DNA from: Acidobacteriota bacterium
GTDB lineage: Bacteria; Acidobacteriota; Terriglobia; Terriglobales; Acidobacteriaceae
Length of the DNA stretch: 8,245 nucleotides
Direction of reading: 5' to 3'
NCBI GenBank assembly: GCA_021799405.1
Contig: JAJZAL010000233.1
Location: forward strand, 1-8,245
Shown: one piece after another, positions 1 to 6,445 of the stretch
Layout: the number at the start of each line of letters is the position of its first letter
How positions within the stretch are numbered: the first letter of the stretch is position 1
Notes under the pieces: generated by a model
What the model was told of the DNA's origin: nothing
The model's database searches: none
What the model saw: the letters and a program-made list of their open reading frames with translations, nothing else
Program-made: the position numbers and the translations under genes

Positions 1-159
1 ATCCGCTGGTTCAACAGCGATTTCGACGTGCCGGCAAAAGACCCACAAGGGAAGAGCAAAATCACCGTCCGAGTTGAGTTCATCAGCTCAAAAACCGGCC
101 GGTGGGATGAGTATCATTATTGGATCTGTAGTGGCAACGCACCGCTGCTGAGTGCGTAA
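1..159 (+). CDS. C-terminal fragment of an unidentified protein, possibly a carbohydrate-active enzyme (partial, 5' end outside window)
   Basis: Reading frame 1 is open from the first base to a TAA at 157-159 and encodes 52 residues, with the start lying left of the window. The peptide has alternating hydrophobic and charged residues (ITVRVEF, then WDEYHYWIC), as in the last strands of a beta-sandwich, with a 'VPA..PQGKSKITV' stretch. Similar endings (a 'vPa...GKs.itV' strand pair followed by an aromatic-rich 'YhYW' strand) occur at the C-termini of some glycoside hydrolases with accessory beta-sandwich domains. A GH172/DUF2961-type or similar enzyme is a guess, not an identification. That it is coding is supported by the uninterrupted frame and the protein-like composition. 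It is followed by a long non-coding gap, so it is probably not cotranscribed with the next gene. Confidence 0.6.
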   Translation: MRWFNSDFDVPAKDPQGKSKITVRVEFISSKTGRWDEYHYWICSGNAPLLSA

Positions 160-492
160 GCCCGCCGAGGAGCCAACTCGCAAACGAGCAAGGCTTAGGC
201 CTTATCTGCCCGCTGTGGTTCCAGTCACAGGACGTTCCTGCACCGCGTGTGATAGCATCCGCTACTTGGGCTAGAAGCGTGCGCCAGATGCATCTCGGCA
301 GGACTGCCGCGTGCCGGCCCAGACCCCTCTCCCGGCCATCTTTATGGATGAGGATGAAGGCAGACCCGGCCCTGTGGCTTTTGAATGCGGCCACGTGGGC
401 GCCCCCACGGACGCCCGAGCGTTTTCCCTGCGTCTTCTTCATTTCCGTTCGCCGATCCCGGCAAATCTCTTCACAAGTCAAGGAGGAGCACC
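160..492. other. Non-coding stretch upstream of the EF-G-like gene, with small hairpins
   Basis: No convincing gene is present in these 333 bases; the short open frames overlapping it lack protein-like composition. Close behind the stop codon of the left-hand fragment are two small inverted repeats. One is CTCG-CAAA-CGAG; the other is AAGGC-TTAG-GCCTT at 190-203. Neither is followed by a T-tract, so they are at best weak terminator candidates. Further on, CGTGGG (394-399) and CCCACG (404-409) form a perfect 6-bp stem with a 4-base loop, in what is probably the leader of the EF-G-like gene. A good Shine-Dalgarno sequence, AGGAGG at 481-486, ends the region. I could not pick out a convincing -35/-10 pair. 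Confidence 0.5.
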
Positions 493-2628
493 ATGAAAAC
501 GTACCAGGGAAGTGAGATCCGCAACGTAGCTGTAGTGGGGCATGCGCAAAGCGGTAAAACCACGCTGATAGCCGCTCTGCTGCATGCCGCGAAAATGACG
601 CCAACCCAGGGCCGTGTTGAAGACGGTTCGGCCGTAACCGCCTATGACGAAGAAGAAGTGGCCCGCGGCCTGACCATGCAGAACGCCGTGGCCTTTGCCG
701 AGTGGCAAGGAGCAAAAATCAACCTGGTCGACACGCCCGGCTTCCACATGTTCACGCATGAAGCCCGCGCCGCCCTGCTCCCCGTGGAATCCGCCATCAT
801 CGTTGTTAACGCGCAGAATGGCGTAGAGCCGGTGACCGAGCGCGTGTGGAGATTCGCCGAAGAAGCCAACGTGCCGCGCATCGTCCTGGTGAACCAGATG
901 GACCACCCCAAGGCCGGCGGCGGGGGCGGTTTAAGCGCCCTCATTGAGGATCTGCACGAGCGCTGGGGCCGCAACTGTGTTCCCGTCCAGTTGCCCATCG
1001 CTGACGCGCAGGGCTTTCACGGCGTCGTGGACCTGGTGACGATGGAGTCCTTCTTTTACACCATGGGCGGCGACGGCCGCGGCAAAACCGGCGAAATGCC
1101 GGCCTCGCTGGCTGCCCAGGCCAAGGAGGCGCATGAGGCGCTTGTCGAGCTTGTAGCCGAGGGCAAAGACGAGTTGATGGAGGAGTTTTTTGAAAAGGGC
1201 ACAATCCCCGAAGATCATTTGATCGCCGCGCTGCACGAGGCCATCCGCGAGGACCGTATCTTCCCGGTGCTCTTTACCAGCGGACTCGGGAACGTCGCCA
1301 CCGATCACCTGCTGGACTTCCTGAAGGTCTATGCGCCTGCGCCCATCGAGCGCGCGCCATTTGCCGTCATAACGCCCGCGGCGCAGGCTGCTGCCGCCGA
1401 GGGCGAATCTGCCGCCGATGCCTCTACCCGCAAAGTGGATGACAACGAGCCGGCCGGCATGGTGGTTTTCAAGACCATGAGCGATCCCTTTGCGGGGCGC
1501 ATCAGCTTCTTCAAGGTCGTCAGCGGCATCATCAAGAACGATATGACAGTGGAGAACTACACCCGCCGCGGCCAGGAAAAGCTCTCACACCTGAGCGTGA
1601 TGCAGGGCCGGAAGGCCATCGACGTTCCCGAGCTGCACGCCGGTGATCTGGGCGCAGTGGCCAAGCTGCGCGACACCCTTACCGGCGACACGCTGGGTCA
1701 GAAGGGCGCCGATATGCAGATCGAACTGGCCTCGATGCCCGAGCCGGCCATGACCTACGCCATCGAGCCCAAGAGCCGCGCCGACGAAGACAAGCTGGCC
1801 CCCGCCATCCATAAGCTGATGGAAGAGGACCTGCTCATTCGCTTCTTCCGCGATCCGCAGACCAATGAGTTTCTCATTGCGGGCGCCGGCCAGCCGCACA
1901 TCGAAGCCATCGTCAGCCGCCTCAAGAAGCGCTATCACGCCGAAGTCACGCTGAAGGCGCCCAAGGTGCCGTACCGCGAGACGATTCGCGGCAGGGCCGA
2001 TGCCCAGGGCCGCCACAAGAAGCAGACCGGCGGCCACGGCCAGTTCGGCGACTGCAAGATCAAGATGGAGCCGCTGGCGCGCGGCGGCGGCTTCGAGTTC
2101 GCGAACGAGATCTTCGGCGGCGCCATTCCGCGCCAGTTCGTCCCGGCCGTAGAGAAGGGCATCGTCGAGTCGGCCGCGCGCGGATTTCTGGCCGGCTACC
2201 CAGTGGTGGACTTCAAGGTCACGGTCTACGACGGCAGCTATCACGACGTGGACTCGAACGAGCTTTCGTTCAAGATGGCCGGGCGTATCGCATTCAGAAA
2301 GTGCATGGAGCAGGCCAAGCCCTGTCTGCTTGAGCCGATCATGAAGGTCGAAATTGAGGCGCCGGATGATTTTGCCGGAACGCTGATGGGCGATCTGAAC
2401 TCGCGCCGCGGCCGCGTGCAGGGCATGGAAACCAAGGGACGCACCACCATCATCAATGCGGAAGTTCCGATGGCCGAGATGCTGACCTATGGCACGCAAC
2501 TCACTTCAATGACGCAGGGCAAAGGCAGCTACCGGATGGAGATGGATCACTACGACATCGTCCCGCAGCCGGTTGCCGAAAAAATCCTGGCCAACGCCAA
2601 GCGTCCCGTGGAGGAAGAGGAAGAATAA
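493..2628 (+). CDS. fusA: Elongation factor G-like translational GTPase (EF-G paralogue)
   Basis: A 711-residue protein close to the usual EF-G length (about 700). EF-G drives tRNA-mRNA translocation on the ribosome and, with RRF, ribosome recycling. The G domain spans about residues 8-290, with P-loop GHAQSGKT (16-23), RGLT switch I (58-61), DTPG (80-83) and G4 NQMD (134-137). An Ala-rich linker (about 291-321) leads to domain II. Domain III begins near 415, domain IV covers about 491-608 (QTGGHGQFG; SYHDVDS with His584 at the position of the conserved tip histidine), and domain V about 611-695. The tail ends in five glutamates. The residue after DTPG is Phe84 rather than the usual catalytic His, and the G4 Lys is Gln135. 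The start is ATG 493, with AGGAGG six bases upstream; the frame is open further 5' but without a comparable ribosome-binding site. No rpsL, rpsG or tuf gene is adjacent, so this is probably a paralogue rather than the str-operon fusA. Confidence 0.93.
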   Translation: MKTYQGSEIRNVAVVGHAQSGKTTLIAALLHAAKMTPTQGRVEDGSAVTAYDEEEVARGLTMQNAVAFAEWQGAKINLVDTPGFHMFTHEARAALLPVESAIIVVNAQNGVEPVTERVWRFAEEANVPRIVLVNQMDHPKAGGGGGLSALIEDLHERWGRNCVPVQLPIADAQGFHGVVDLVTMESFFYTMGGDGRGKTGEMPASLAAQAKEAHEALVELVAEGKDELMEEFFEKGTIPEDHLIAALHEAIREDRIFPVLFTSGLGNVATDHLLDFLKVYAPAPIERAPFAVITPAAQAAAAEGESAADASTRKVDDNEPAGMVVFKTMSDPFAGRISFFKVVSGIIKNDMTVENYTRRGQEKLSHLSVMQGRKAIDVPELHAGDLGAVAKLRDTLTGDTLGQKGADMQIELASMPEPAMTYAIEPKSRADEDKLAPAIHKLMEEDLLIRFFRDPQTNEFLIAGAGQPHIEAIVSRLKKRYHAEVTLKAPKVPYRETIRGRADAQGRHKKQTGGHGQFGDCKIKMEPLARGGGFEFANEIFGGAIPRQFVPAVEKGIVESAARGFLAGYPVVDFKVTVYDGSYHDVDSNELSFKMAGRIAFRKCMEQAKPCLLEPIMKVEIEAPDDFAGTLMGDLNSRRGRVQGMETKGRTTIINAEVPMAEMLTYGTQLTSMTQGKGSYRMEMDHYDIVPQPVAEKILANAKRPVEEEEE

Positions 2629-2693
2629 TCAAGAATCACCTGCATTGCGGACTGGCGTTTCTCAGTTTGCAACGGTGTTTTGAAAGCTTACAT

Positions 2694-2734
2694 CTGCCCG
2701 CCGCGTACGGGGCTGTCGTCGGCGCGGCGGGCGG
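2694..2734. repeat. Strong GC-rich inverted repeat downstream of the EF-G-like gene
   Basis: GCCCGCCGCG at 2696-2705 pairs perfectly with CGCGGCGGGC at 2723-2732 across a 17-base loop. A further T-G wobble and C-G pair extend the stem to about 12 pairs as + strand RNA. It begins about 67 bases after the EF-G-like stop codon. There is no T-run after it on either strand, so it is not a canonical intrinsic terminator. It could be a U-tract-less terminator, an mRNA 3'-end stabiliser, or a regulatory element ahead of the dehydrogenase. Smaller AGAAG/CTTCT pairings follow at about 2735-2755. Confidence 0.5.
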
Positions 2735-2884
2735 AGAAGACTCTTCTGGCAGAAGCGTTGTAGCCGGGCGCGGCTCTAGTTGTGCCGCACCTGTTGCAGA
2801 ATGAGCAATCGTTCAAGCCGGCTGCTGTGCAGGGGCCAGCGTGTTGCTTGCCTTTTGTTCCTGCCTGCTGATGCGGTATGGTTT

Positions 2885-2906
2885 TTGAGGAAGATTTGAG
2901 GAAGAT
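2885..2906 (+). repeat. Exact 11-bp tandem duplication containing the Shine-Dalgarno of the dehydrogenase
   Basis: TTGAGGAAGAT occurs twice in direct succession (2885-2895 and 2896-2906), ending six bases before the ATG at 2913. Each copy contains GAGGAAG, a good anti-16S match. The second copy is correctly spaced for initiation at 2913; the first lies about 21 bases from it. This looks like a slippage-type duplication that leaves an extra, possibly standby, ribosome-binding segment. Confidence 0.75.
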
Positions 2907-2912
2907 CATTTG

Positions 2913-3938
2913 ATGCGAGCCGCGGAACTTATTGCTCCTTTCACATTCCGGTTTACTGAGATGCCGATTGAAGATCCCGGACCGGGTGAAGTGCAGGTCC
3001 GGATCGAGGCTGTGGGCATCTGCGGGTCTGATCTGCATGCCTACACCGAGGGGGCGGTGGGCAGCACGCCCAACGTCTATCCGATGGTGCTCGGCCACGA
3101 ACCGGCGGGAACGATCGTGAAGATAGGTCCGGGCGTTACGGGACTGGCCACGGGCGACCGCGGGGCGCTTGAACCCGCTCTGTACTGCTATCACTGCGAG
3201 TTTTGCCAGAGCGGGCACCACAATGTGTGCGCGAACATTCGCTTTCTCAGCAATCCGACCTATCCCGGTTTTTTTCGTGAACTGGTCAACCTGCCGGCCG
3301 GCAACTTTCTCCCCATCCCCAGCGGGATGTCGTTTGCCGAAGCCGCACTGGCCGAGCCTCTCGCGGTGGCTGTGCATTCCGTCCACCTGGCGTCGATCCG
3401 CGAAGGTGAAACGGTCGCGGTCATCGGCGCCGGCCCCATCGGGCTCTTGACGATCGCCGCACTGCGGGCCGCCAGGGTTGGACGCATCTGGGCGGTGGAA
3501 CCGCTGGCGCACCGGCGCGAACTGGCGCGGGAGATCGGCGCGGACGTCGTGCTCGACCCTGGGGAAGCGGTTGAGGAAATCCTTGGCGGGACGGGGCAGC
3601 GCGGCGTGGACTGCGCCATTGATTGCGCGGCCAAGGAGGATACCTCCAGCCAGGCGATTTATCTGGCCCGCAATGCCGGTCGCGTCGCGCTGACCGGAAT
3701 TCATTCAACGCAGTTTGTATCGCTGGATGGATCGGCAATGCGGCGCAAAGAGCTTACGATTTTCAACGTGCGCCGATCGAACCACGAGACGGAAGAGGCT
3801 CTGGAACTGCTTGCCGCGCACGCCGAATGGTTTCGGCCGATGCTCACGCATACAAGGGAGATGGAGCGCATCGACGAGGCCTTCACCATCGCCAGCCAGT
3901 ATCAGGACGGCGTCGGGAAGATGATCGTCCGGCCATAG
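2913..3938 (+). CDS. Zinc-dependent medium-chain alcohol/polyol dehydrogenase (sorbitol/threonine dehydrogenase-like)
   Basis: A 341-residue MDR-family oxidoreductase, typical length, predicted cytoplasmic. Such enzymes oxidise a secondary hydroxyl of a polyol, sugar acid or amino alcohol using NAD(P)+. Catalytic zinc ligands are visible as Cys37 (GICGSD), His62-Glu63 (GHE) and Glu148 (AEP), the arrangement of the sorbitol dehydrogenase branch. Structural zinc ligands are Cys92, Cys95, Cys98 and Cys106 in perfect C-x2-C-x2-C-x7-C spacing. The Rossmann fold carries GAGPIG at 172-177, and an acidic residue ends the second strand (AVEP), which favours NAD over NADP. The substrate cannot be read from sequence. 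I chose ATG 2913 over the adjoining TTG at 2910 because of the upstream GAGGAAG, which lies in a duplicated segment. The gene converges on the M24 peptidase gene and shares the neighbourhood with a polysaccharide lyase and a xylose dehydrogenase-like SDR, suggesting sugar or polyol oxidation. Confidence 0.9.
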   Translation: MRAAELIAPFTFRFTEMPIEDPGPGEVQVRIEAVGICGSDLHAYTEGAVGSTPNVYPMVLGHEPAGTIVKIGPGVTGLATGDRGALEPALYCYHCEFCQSGHHNVCANIRFLSNPTYPGFFRELVNLPAGNFLPIPSGMSFAEAALAEPLAVAVHSVHLASIREGETVAVIGAGPIGLLTIAALRAARVGRIWAVEPLAHRRELAREIGADVVLDPGEAVEEILGGTGQRGVDCAIDCAAKEDTSSQAIYLARNAGRVALTGIHSTQFVSLDGSAMRRKELTIFNVRRSNHETEEALELLAAHAEWFRPMLTHTREMERIDEAFTIASQYQDGVGKMIVRP

Positions 3939-4086
3939 AGGCGTTGTCCGCCGGGGCTGTCGCCAATGCGAGAATCTCCGATTCAACTCCGAGGGTGGTT
4001 CAGGCTGGTAATTTCCCAGGTCCCAAAATCGGGACATGGGGCACCGGCTCTACTGATCCCTGATCCCTGCACACTGATCGCTCGCT
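3939..4086. other. Convergent intergenic spacer with weak hairpin and 7-bp tandem repeat
   Basis: The spacer separates the stops of the dehydrogenase (+) and the M24 peptidase (-). It contains GTCCC (4020-4024) and GGGAC (4031-4035) around an AAAATC loop, a short hairpin usable from either strand but without a T-run. TGATCCC is repeated in tandem at 4054-4060 and 4061-4067, with a further partial CTGATC at 4074-4079. No strong bidirectional terminator is visible. Confidence 0.4.
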
Positions 4087-5268
4087 TTATATCCGCACCA
4101 GGTCGCTCTGTATCTTGCCGGTGACCCAGGCCTTGCCGGGAGCGGTGAGCATGTTGACTTCGCTGCGCACGCCGAAGCCGGGCAGGTAGATGCCGGGCTC
4201 GACGGAGAAGCAGGTGTTGGGCAGAATGCGGCGAATGTCGTGCGTTTCGAGGTTGTCGAGATGCGCGCCGGGGCCATGAATTTCACTGGTGATGTTGTGG
4301 CCGGTACGGTGGGTGAAGAAGTCGCCGAAGCCGGCGGCGCGAATAACGGCGCGCGCGGCATCGTCGGCTTCGAAGCCGACGATGGGGCGGTTGGCGGCGA
4401 AGGCCTGCTCGACGGCGGCGATGGCAGCATCGCGGGCGTTGCGGACGGTCTCGAAGACGCTTTGCTCCTGCTCGGTGGGCGCGCGGCCGATGACGCCGGT
4501 CCAGGTGATGTCGTAGTAAACGCTGGCGGGCGAGTCAACGCGGCCCCAGATATCAATGAGGATGAAGTCGCCCTCGCGGATAGGGGCGGAGCGCTCGGCG
4601 GTGGGCTCGTAGTGCGAGTCGGAGCTATTGGCATTGATGCTGACGTTGGGGCCGTTCTCCCACACCAGGCCAGCGCGGCGCATGGCCTCGCTGAGCCATT
4701 GCATATGGTCGAATTCCGTGTAGTCGGCGGAGCTGCCAGACGGCGGGTGCAGGCGGCGGGCGATCTCGCGCCACCCCTCGGCCAGCAGATCGTCGATGGC
4801 GCGCTGCGCAACGGCGTGGGTGGCCATCTGCTCCGCGCTGAGCACGGCTTCAAACTGGCTGACCAGGTCGGCTGAGGAGACGATCTCCTTGCCGAGTGAG
4901 CGCAGGAACTCGACTGTGCCCGCGTCGACCATCGATACGTACATGATGTCGTTGTTGGGCGAGTACTGCATGGCCAGGCGGCGCGAGCCGGCGAGCATGG
5001 CCTGGAGGCCGGCGTGCAACTCCTGCCAGCTGGCATACTGGGTCTTCGCGCCGGGCAGGGAATCGAGGCGGCTCTGCTCGATACGGTGAACCAGCTTGCT
5101 CGGCTCGCCCGCGGCCGGGATGAAGTAATACCAGCGCCGGGTGATGTGGGCCTTTTCGTCGAGGCCGAGGATGTGGGCGGCGATGGGATCGCGGTGGTGA
5201 TGATCGTAGAAGAGCCAGCCGTCGTGGCCGGCCTCGCGCAGGGCGGACTGGATTGCTTCGAGATTCAT
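4087..5268 (-). CDS. M24 family metallopeptidase (Xaa-Pro aminopeptidase/dipeptidase-like)
   Basis: A 393-residue protein with an N-terminal creatinase-like domain (about 1-140) and a C-terminal pita-bread metallopeptidase domain (about 148-385). Family members remove or cleave at an N-terminal residue preceding proline, using two divalent metals. All five expected ligands are present: Asp239 (LIDIWG), Asp253 (YYDIT), His324 (HRTGH), Glu357 (SVEPGIY) and Glu370 (RSEV). His320 and His331 match the flanking histidines of E. coli PepP around its His354. The two aspartates are 14 apart rather than the common 11, implying a short insertion. No signal peptide is seen, so it is probably cytoplasmic. 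ATG 5268 is the only canonical start after an in-frame TGA at 5296-5298. It has no Shine-Dalgarno, but TATCAT sits just upstream, so the mRNA may be leaderless. The exact substrate is unknown; a prolidase-like or unrelated amidohydrolytic role is possible. Confidence 0.88.
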   Translation of the reverse strand: MNLEAIQSALREAGHDGWLFYDHHHRDPIAAHILGLDEKAHITRRWYYFIPAAGEPSKLVHRIEQSRLDSLPGAKTQYASWQELHAGLQAMLAGSRRLAMQYSPNNDIMYVSMVDAGTVEFLRSLGKEIVSSADLVSQFEAVLSAEQMATHAVAQRAIDDLLAEGWREIARRLHPPSGSSADYTEFDHMQWLSEAMRRAGLVWENGPNVSINANSSDSHYEPTAERSAPIREGDFILIDIWGRVDSPASVYYDITWTGVIGRAPTEQEQSVFETVRNARDAAIAAVEQAFAANRPIVGFEADDAARAVIRAAGFGDFFTHRTGHNITSEIHGPGAHLDNLETHDIRRILPNTCFSVEPGIYLPGFGVRSEVNMLTAPGKAWVTGKIQSDLVRI

Positions 5269-5593
5269 AGGGTTAATGATACGAGCTTTCAGGCATCAGT
5301 CCTCGGGCGGTGTTCTTTGACGGGAGCGTGGCCCGCCGTTCGCTCGTCTGCTTACACAGCATGAGGCTGTGGGTGGTGGGAGTCGATTGCGAATCGCAGG
5401 GGATTTGCCGGCTCTGGCGCCGCGCTTTCGTTGACAACGGACGGCATTTTGGCGGGGTACTCCTATTACTGTGCTCGTATAACTCTGCGGCGTCACCGGT
5501 CTTATCCGACGCGCTACGGAGGGCAAGCGCTGCGGACGAGAGCCCGGGCGCCCAGGATAGAAAGTTGGATGACAAAATCACGCTGAGATAGCA
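5269..5593. other. Non-coding stretch between SDR and M24 peptidase genes, with palindromes
   Basis: No gene is supported in these 325 bases; open frames on both strands encode Ser/Arg-rich, non-protein-like sequence. Visible structure includes CACAGC-ATGAG-GCTGTG at 5355-5371. A near-palindrome CGATT-GCG-AATCG lies at 5384-5396, overlapping TGCGA-A-TCGCA at 5388-5398. Overlapping 8-bp palindromes GCCCGGGC and GGGCGCCC lie at 5542-5553. The 5384-5398 element lies about 115-130 bases upstream of the peptidase start and could be an operator, but nothing links it to a regulator. No terminator with a T-run follows the SDR stop. Confidence 0.45.
5276..5303 (-). promoter_or_regulatory. Candidate promoter giving a leaderless M24 peptidase mRNA
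   Basis: On the minus strand TATCAT (5281-5276) matches the -10 consensus TATAAT at five of six positions and ends seven bases before the ATG at 5268. Transcription would then start at or next to the A of the start codon. This agrees with the lack of any Shine-Dalgarno between them. A weak -35 match, AGGACT (5303-5298), lies 16 bases further upstream and matches only three positions. The call rests on the -10 and on spacing alone. Confidence 0.35.
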
Positions 5594-6373
5594 CTACACC
5601 CAGCCGGCGTCGATGATGTAGCTCTGGTTGGTGATGGCGCTGGAGTCGTCGGCGGCGAGGAAGAGAACCAGGCGCGCGACTTCGGCGGGCTCGATCTGGC
5701 GCTTGATGGACTGGTGCTCAAGGATCTGCGCCACGTACTCGGGCGTATACCAGAGGCGCTTTTGGCGTTCGGTGGCGATGCCGCCGGGCAGTACGGCGTT
5801 GACCCGGATGTTGTGGGGGCCGAGCTCGTGGGCCATGGTGCGGGTGAGGCCGACGATGGCAGCCTTCGATGCGACGTAAACCGGCATGCCGGTGTTGGGG
5901 ATGATCCACGCGATGGAACTCATGTTGATGATCGAGCCGCGGCCCGCGGCGCGCATCGCGGGAGCCACTGCCTGCATGGCGAAGAACTGCGGGCGGAGGT
6001 TGATGGCGATCGACTGGTCCCAGAATTCTGGCGTGACTTCGTCGCTGGGTTGGCGCTGGTCGTTGGCGGCATTGTTGACGAGGACGTCGATGGCTCCGAA
6101 CGCATCCAGGACTTGCTGAACGGCGTTCTTGAGCGCCGCGAGGTCAGTGAGGTCGCAATGAATATAGAGCGGGGCAGGGCAGCCTTTGGCGGCGAGCTTC
6201 GCCGCGAGGGCTTGCGCTGGCTCGTCCTGGATGTCGAGGAAGGCGACGCGGGAGCCCTGGCGGGCGAAGTGGGTGACGATGGATTCGCCGATGCCGGTGG
6301 CGCCGCCAGTGACGAGAACGGCTCGGCCTTCCAGGCTGGGGTAGCGGGCGAATTGGGGGTCATTGTGTGGCAT
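5594..6373 (-). CDS. SDR family NAD-dependent sugar dehydrogenase (D-xylose 1-dehydrogenase-like)
   Basis: A 259-residue classical short-chain dehydrogenase/reductase. The cofactor motif TGGATGIG is at 22-29, and Asp47 at the end of the second strand points to NAD. NNA is at 100-102. The catalytic tetrad is Asn125, Ser153, Tyr166 and Lys170 (YVASK). The sequence strongly recalls the Caulobacter crescentus xylose dehydrogenase: a YPSL-G start, a 'FARQG..V.FLDI' strand, 'CDL..L.A.K', 'VNNA.ND.R', a 'RQ...WYTPE..AQI' substrate-loop segment and a C-terminal IDAGW. That enzyme oxidises D-xylose to xylonolactone with NAD+. Family assignment is firm. The substrate is inferred; L-arabinose, galactose or fucose, or another aldose, is possible. 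ATG 6373 is preceded by AAAGG only three bases away, a tight spacing. The gene lies downstream of a polysaccharide lyase and behind its own candidate promoter. Confidence 0.9.
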   Translation of the reverse strand: MPHNDPQFARYPSLEGRAVLVTGGATGIGESIVTHFARQGSRVAFLDIQDEPAQALAAKLAAKGCPAPLYIHCDLTDLAALKNAVQQVLDAFGAIDVLVNNAANDQRQPSDEVTPEFWDQSIAINLRPQFFAMQAVAPAMRAAGRGSIINMSSIAWIIPNTGMPVYVASKAAIVGLTRTMAHELGPHNIRVNAVLPGGIATERQKRLWYTPEYVAQILEHQSIKRQIEPAEVARLVLFLAADDSSAITNQSYIIDAGWV

Positions 6374-6404
6374 GGACCTTTGGTGTAGATATCAGCCTTC
6401 GGTT

Positions 6405-6433
6405 ATTAGATTAAAGCCAAAGGATTGTTGGAA
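6405..6433 (-). promoter_or_regulatory. Candidate promoter of the SDR gene
   Basis: On the minus strand TTCCAA (6433-6428) and TCTAAT (6410-6405) are separated by exactly 17 bases. The -10 matches TATAAT at five of six positions; the -35 matches TTGACA at three of six. The element sits in the one AT-rich patch of this GC-rich spacer. It would give a leader of roughly 25 bases before ATG 6373. It lies beyond the hairpin that follows the lyase gene, so the SDR could be transcribed independently. Confidence 0.35.
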
Positions 6434-6445
6434 CTTGCGGTATCC

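Noticed and set aside
385..492. N-terminal extension of the EF-G-like gene to an upstream in-frame ATG at 385
   Set aside because: The extra 36 residues are Arg/Pro/Ser-rich and do not resemble EF-G. ATG 493 has an ideal AGGAGG and gives the family's normal N-terminus.
1585..2499. Long open frame on the minus strand inside the EF-G-like gene (304 codons)
   Set aside because: It lies wholly antisense to a gene with clear EF-G domains. In GC-rich coding DNA such antisense frames are common, and the product shows no recognisable domain.
2688..3704. Minus-strand open frame of 338 codons overlapping the dehydrogenase
   Set aside because: It is antisense to the zinc dehydrogenase, whose motifs are complete. 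The predicted protein is Arg/His-rich without family features.
4050..5036. Minus-strand frame of 328 codons overlapping the M24 gene in another frame
   Set aside because: The product is low-complexity Ala/Ser/Pro/Thr-rich, typical of a shifted frame of a GC-rich gene, while the M24 frame carries all metal ligands.
5487..5515. REP-like sequence (GCGTC ... CTTATCC GACGC)
   Set aside because: It superficially recalls enterobacterial REP elements, but the stem is only five pairs and a single copy cannot establish a repeat family.
5273..5591. Two opposite-strand open frames of about 93-102 codons in the gap between SDR and peptidase
   Set aside because: Both have Ser/Arg-rich, non-protein-like composition and no recognisable motif, and they overlap each other almost entirely, so neither is supported as a gene.
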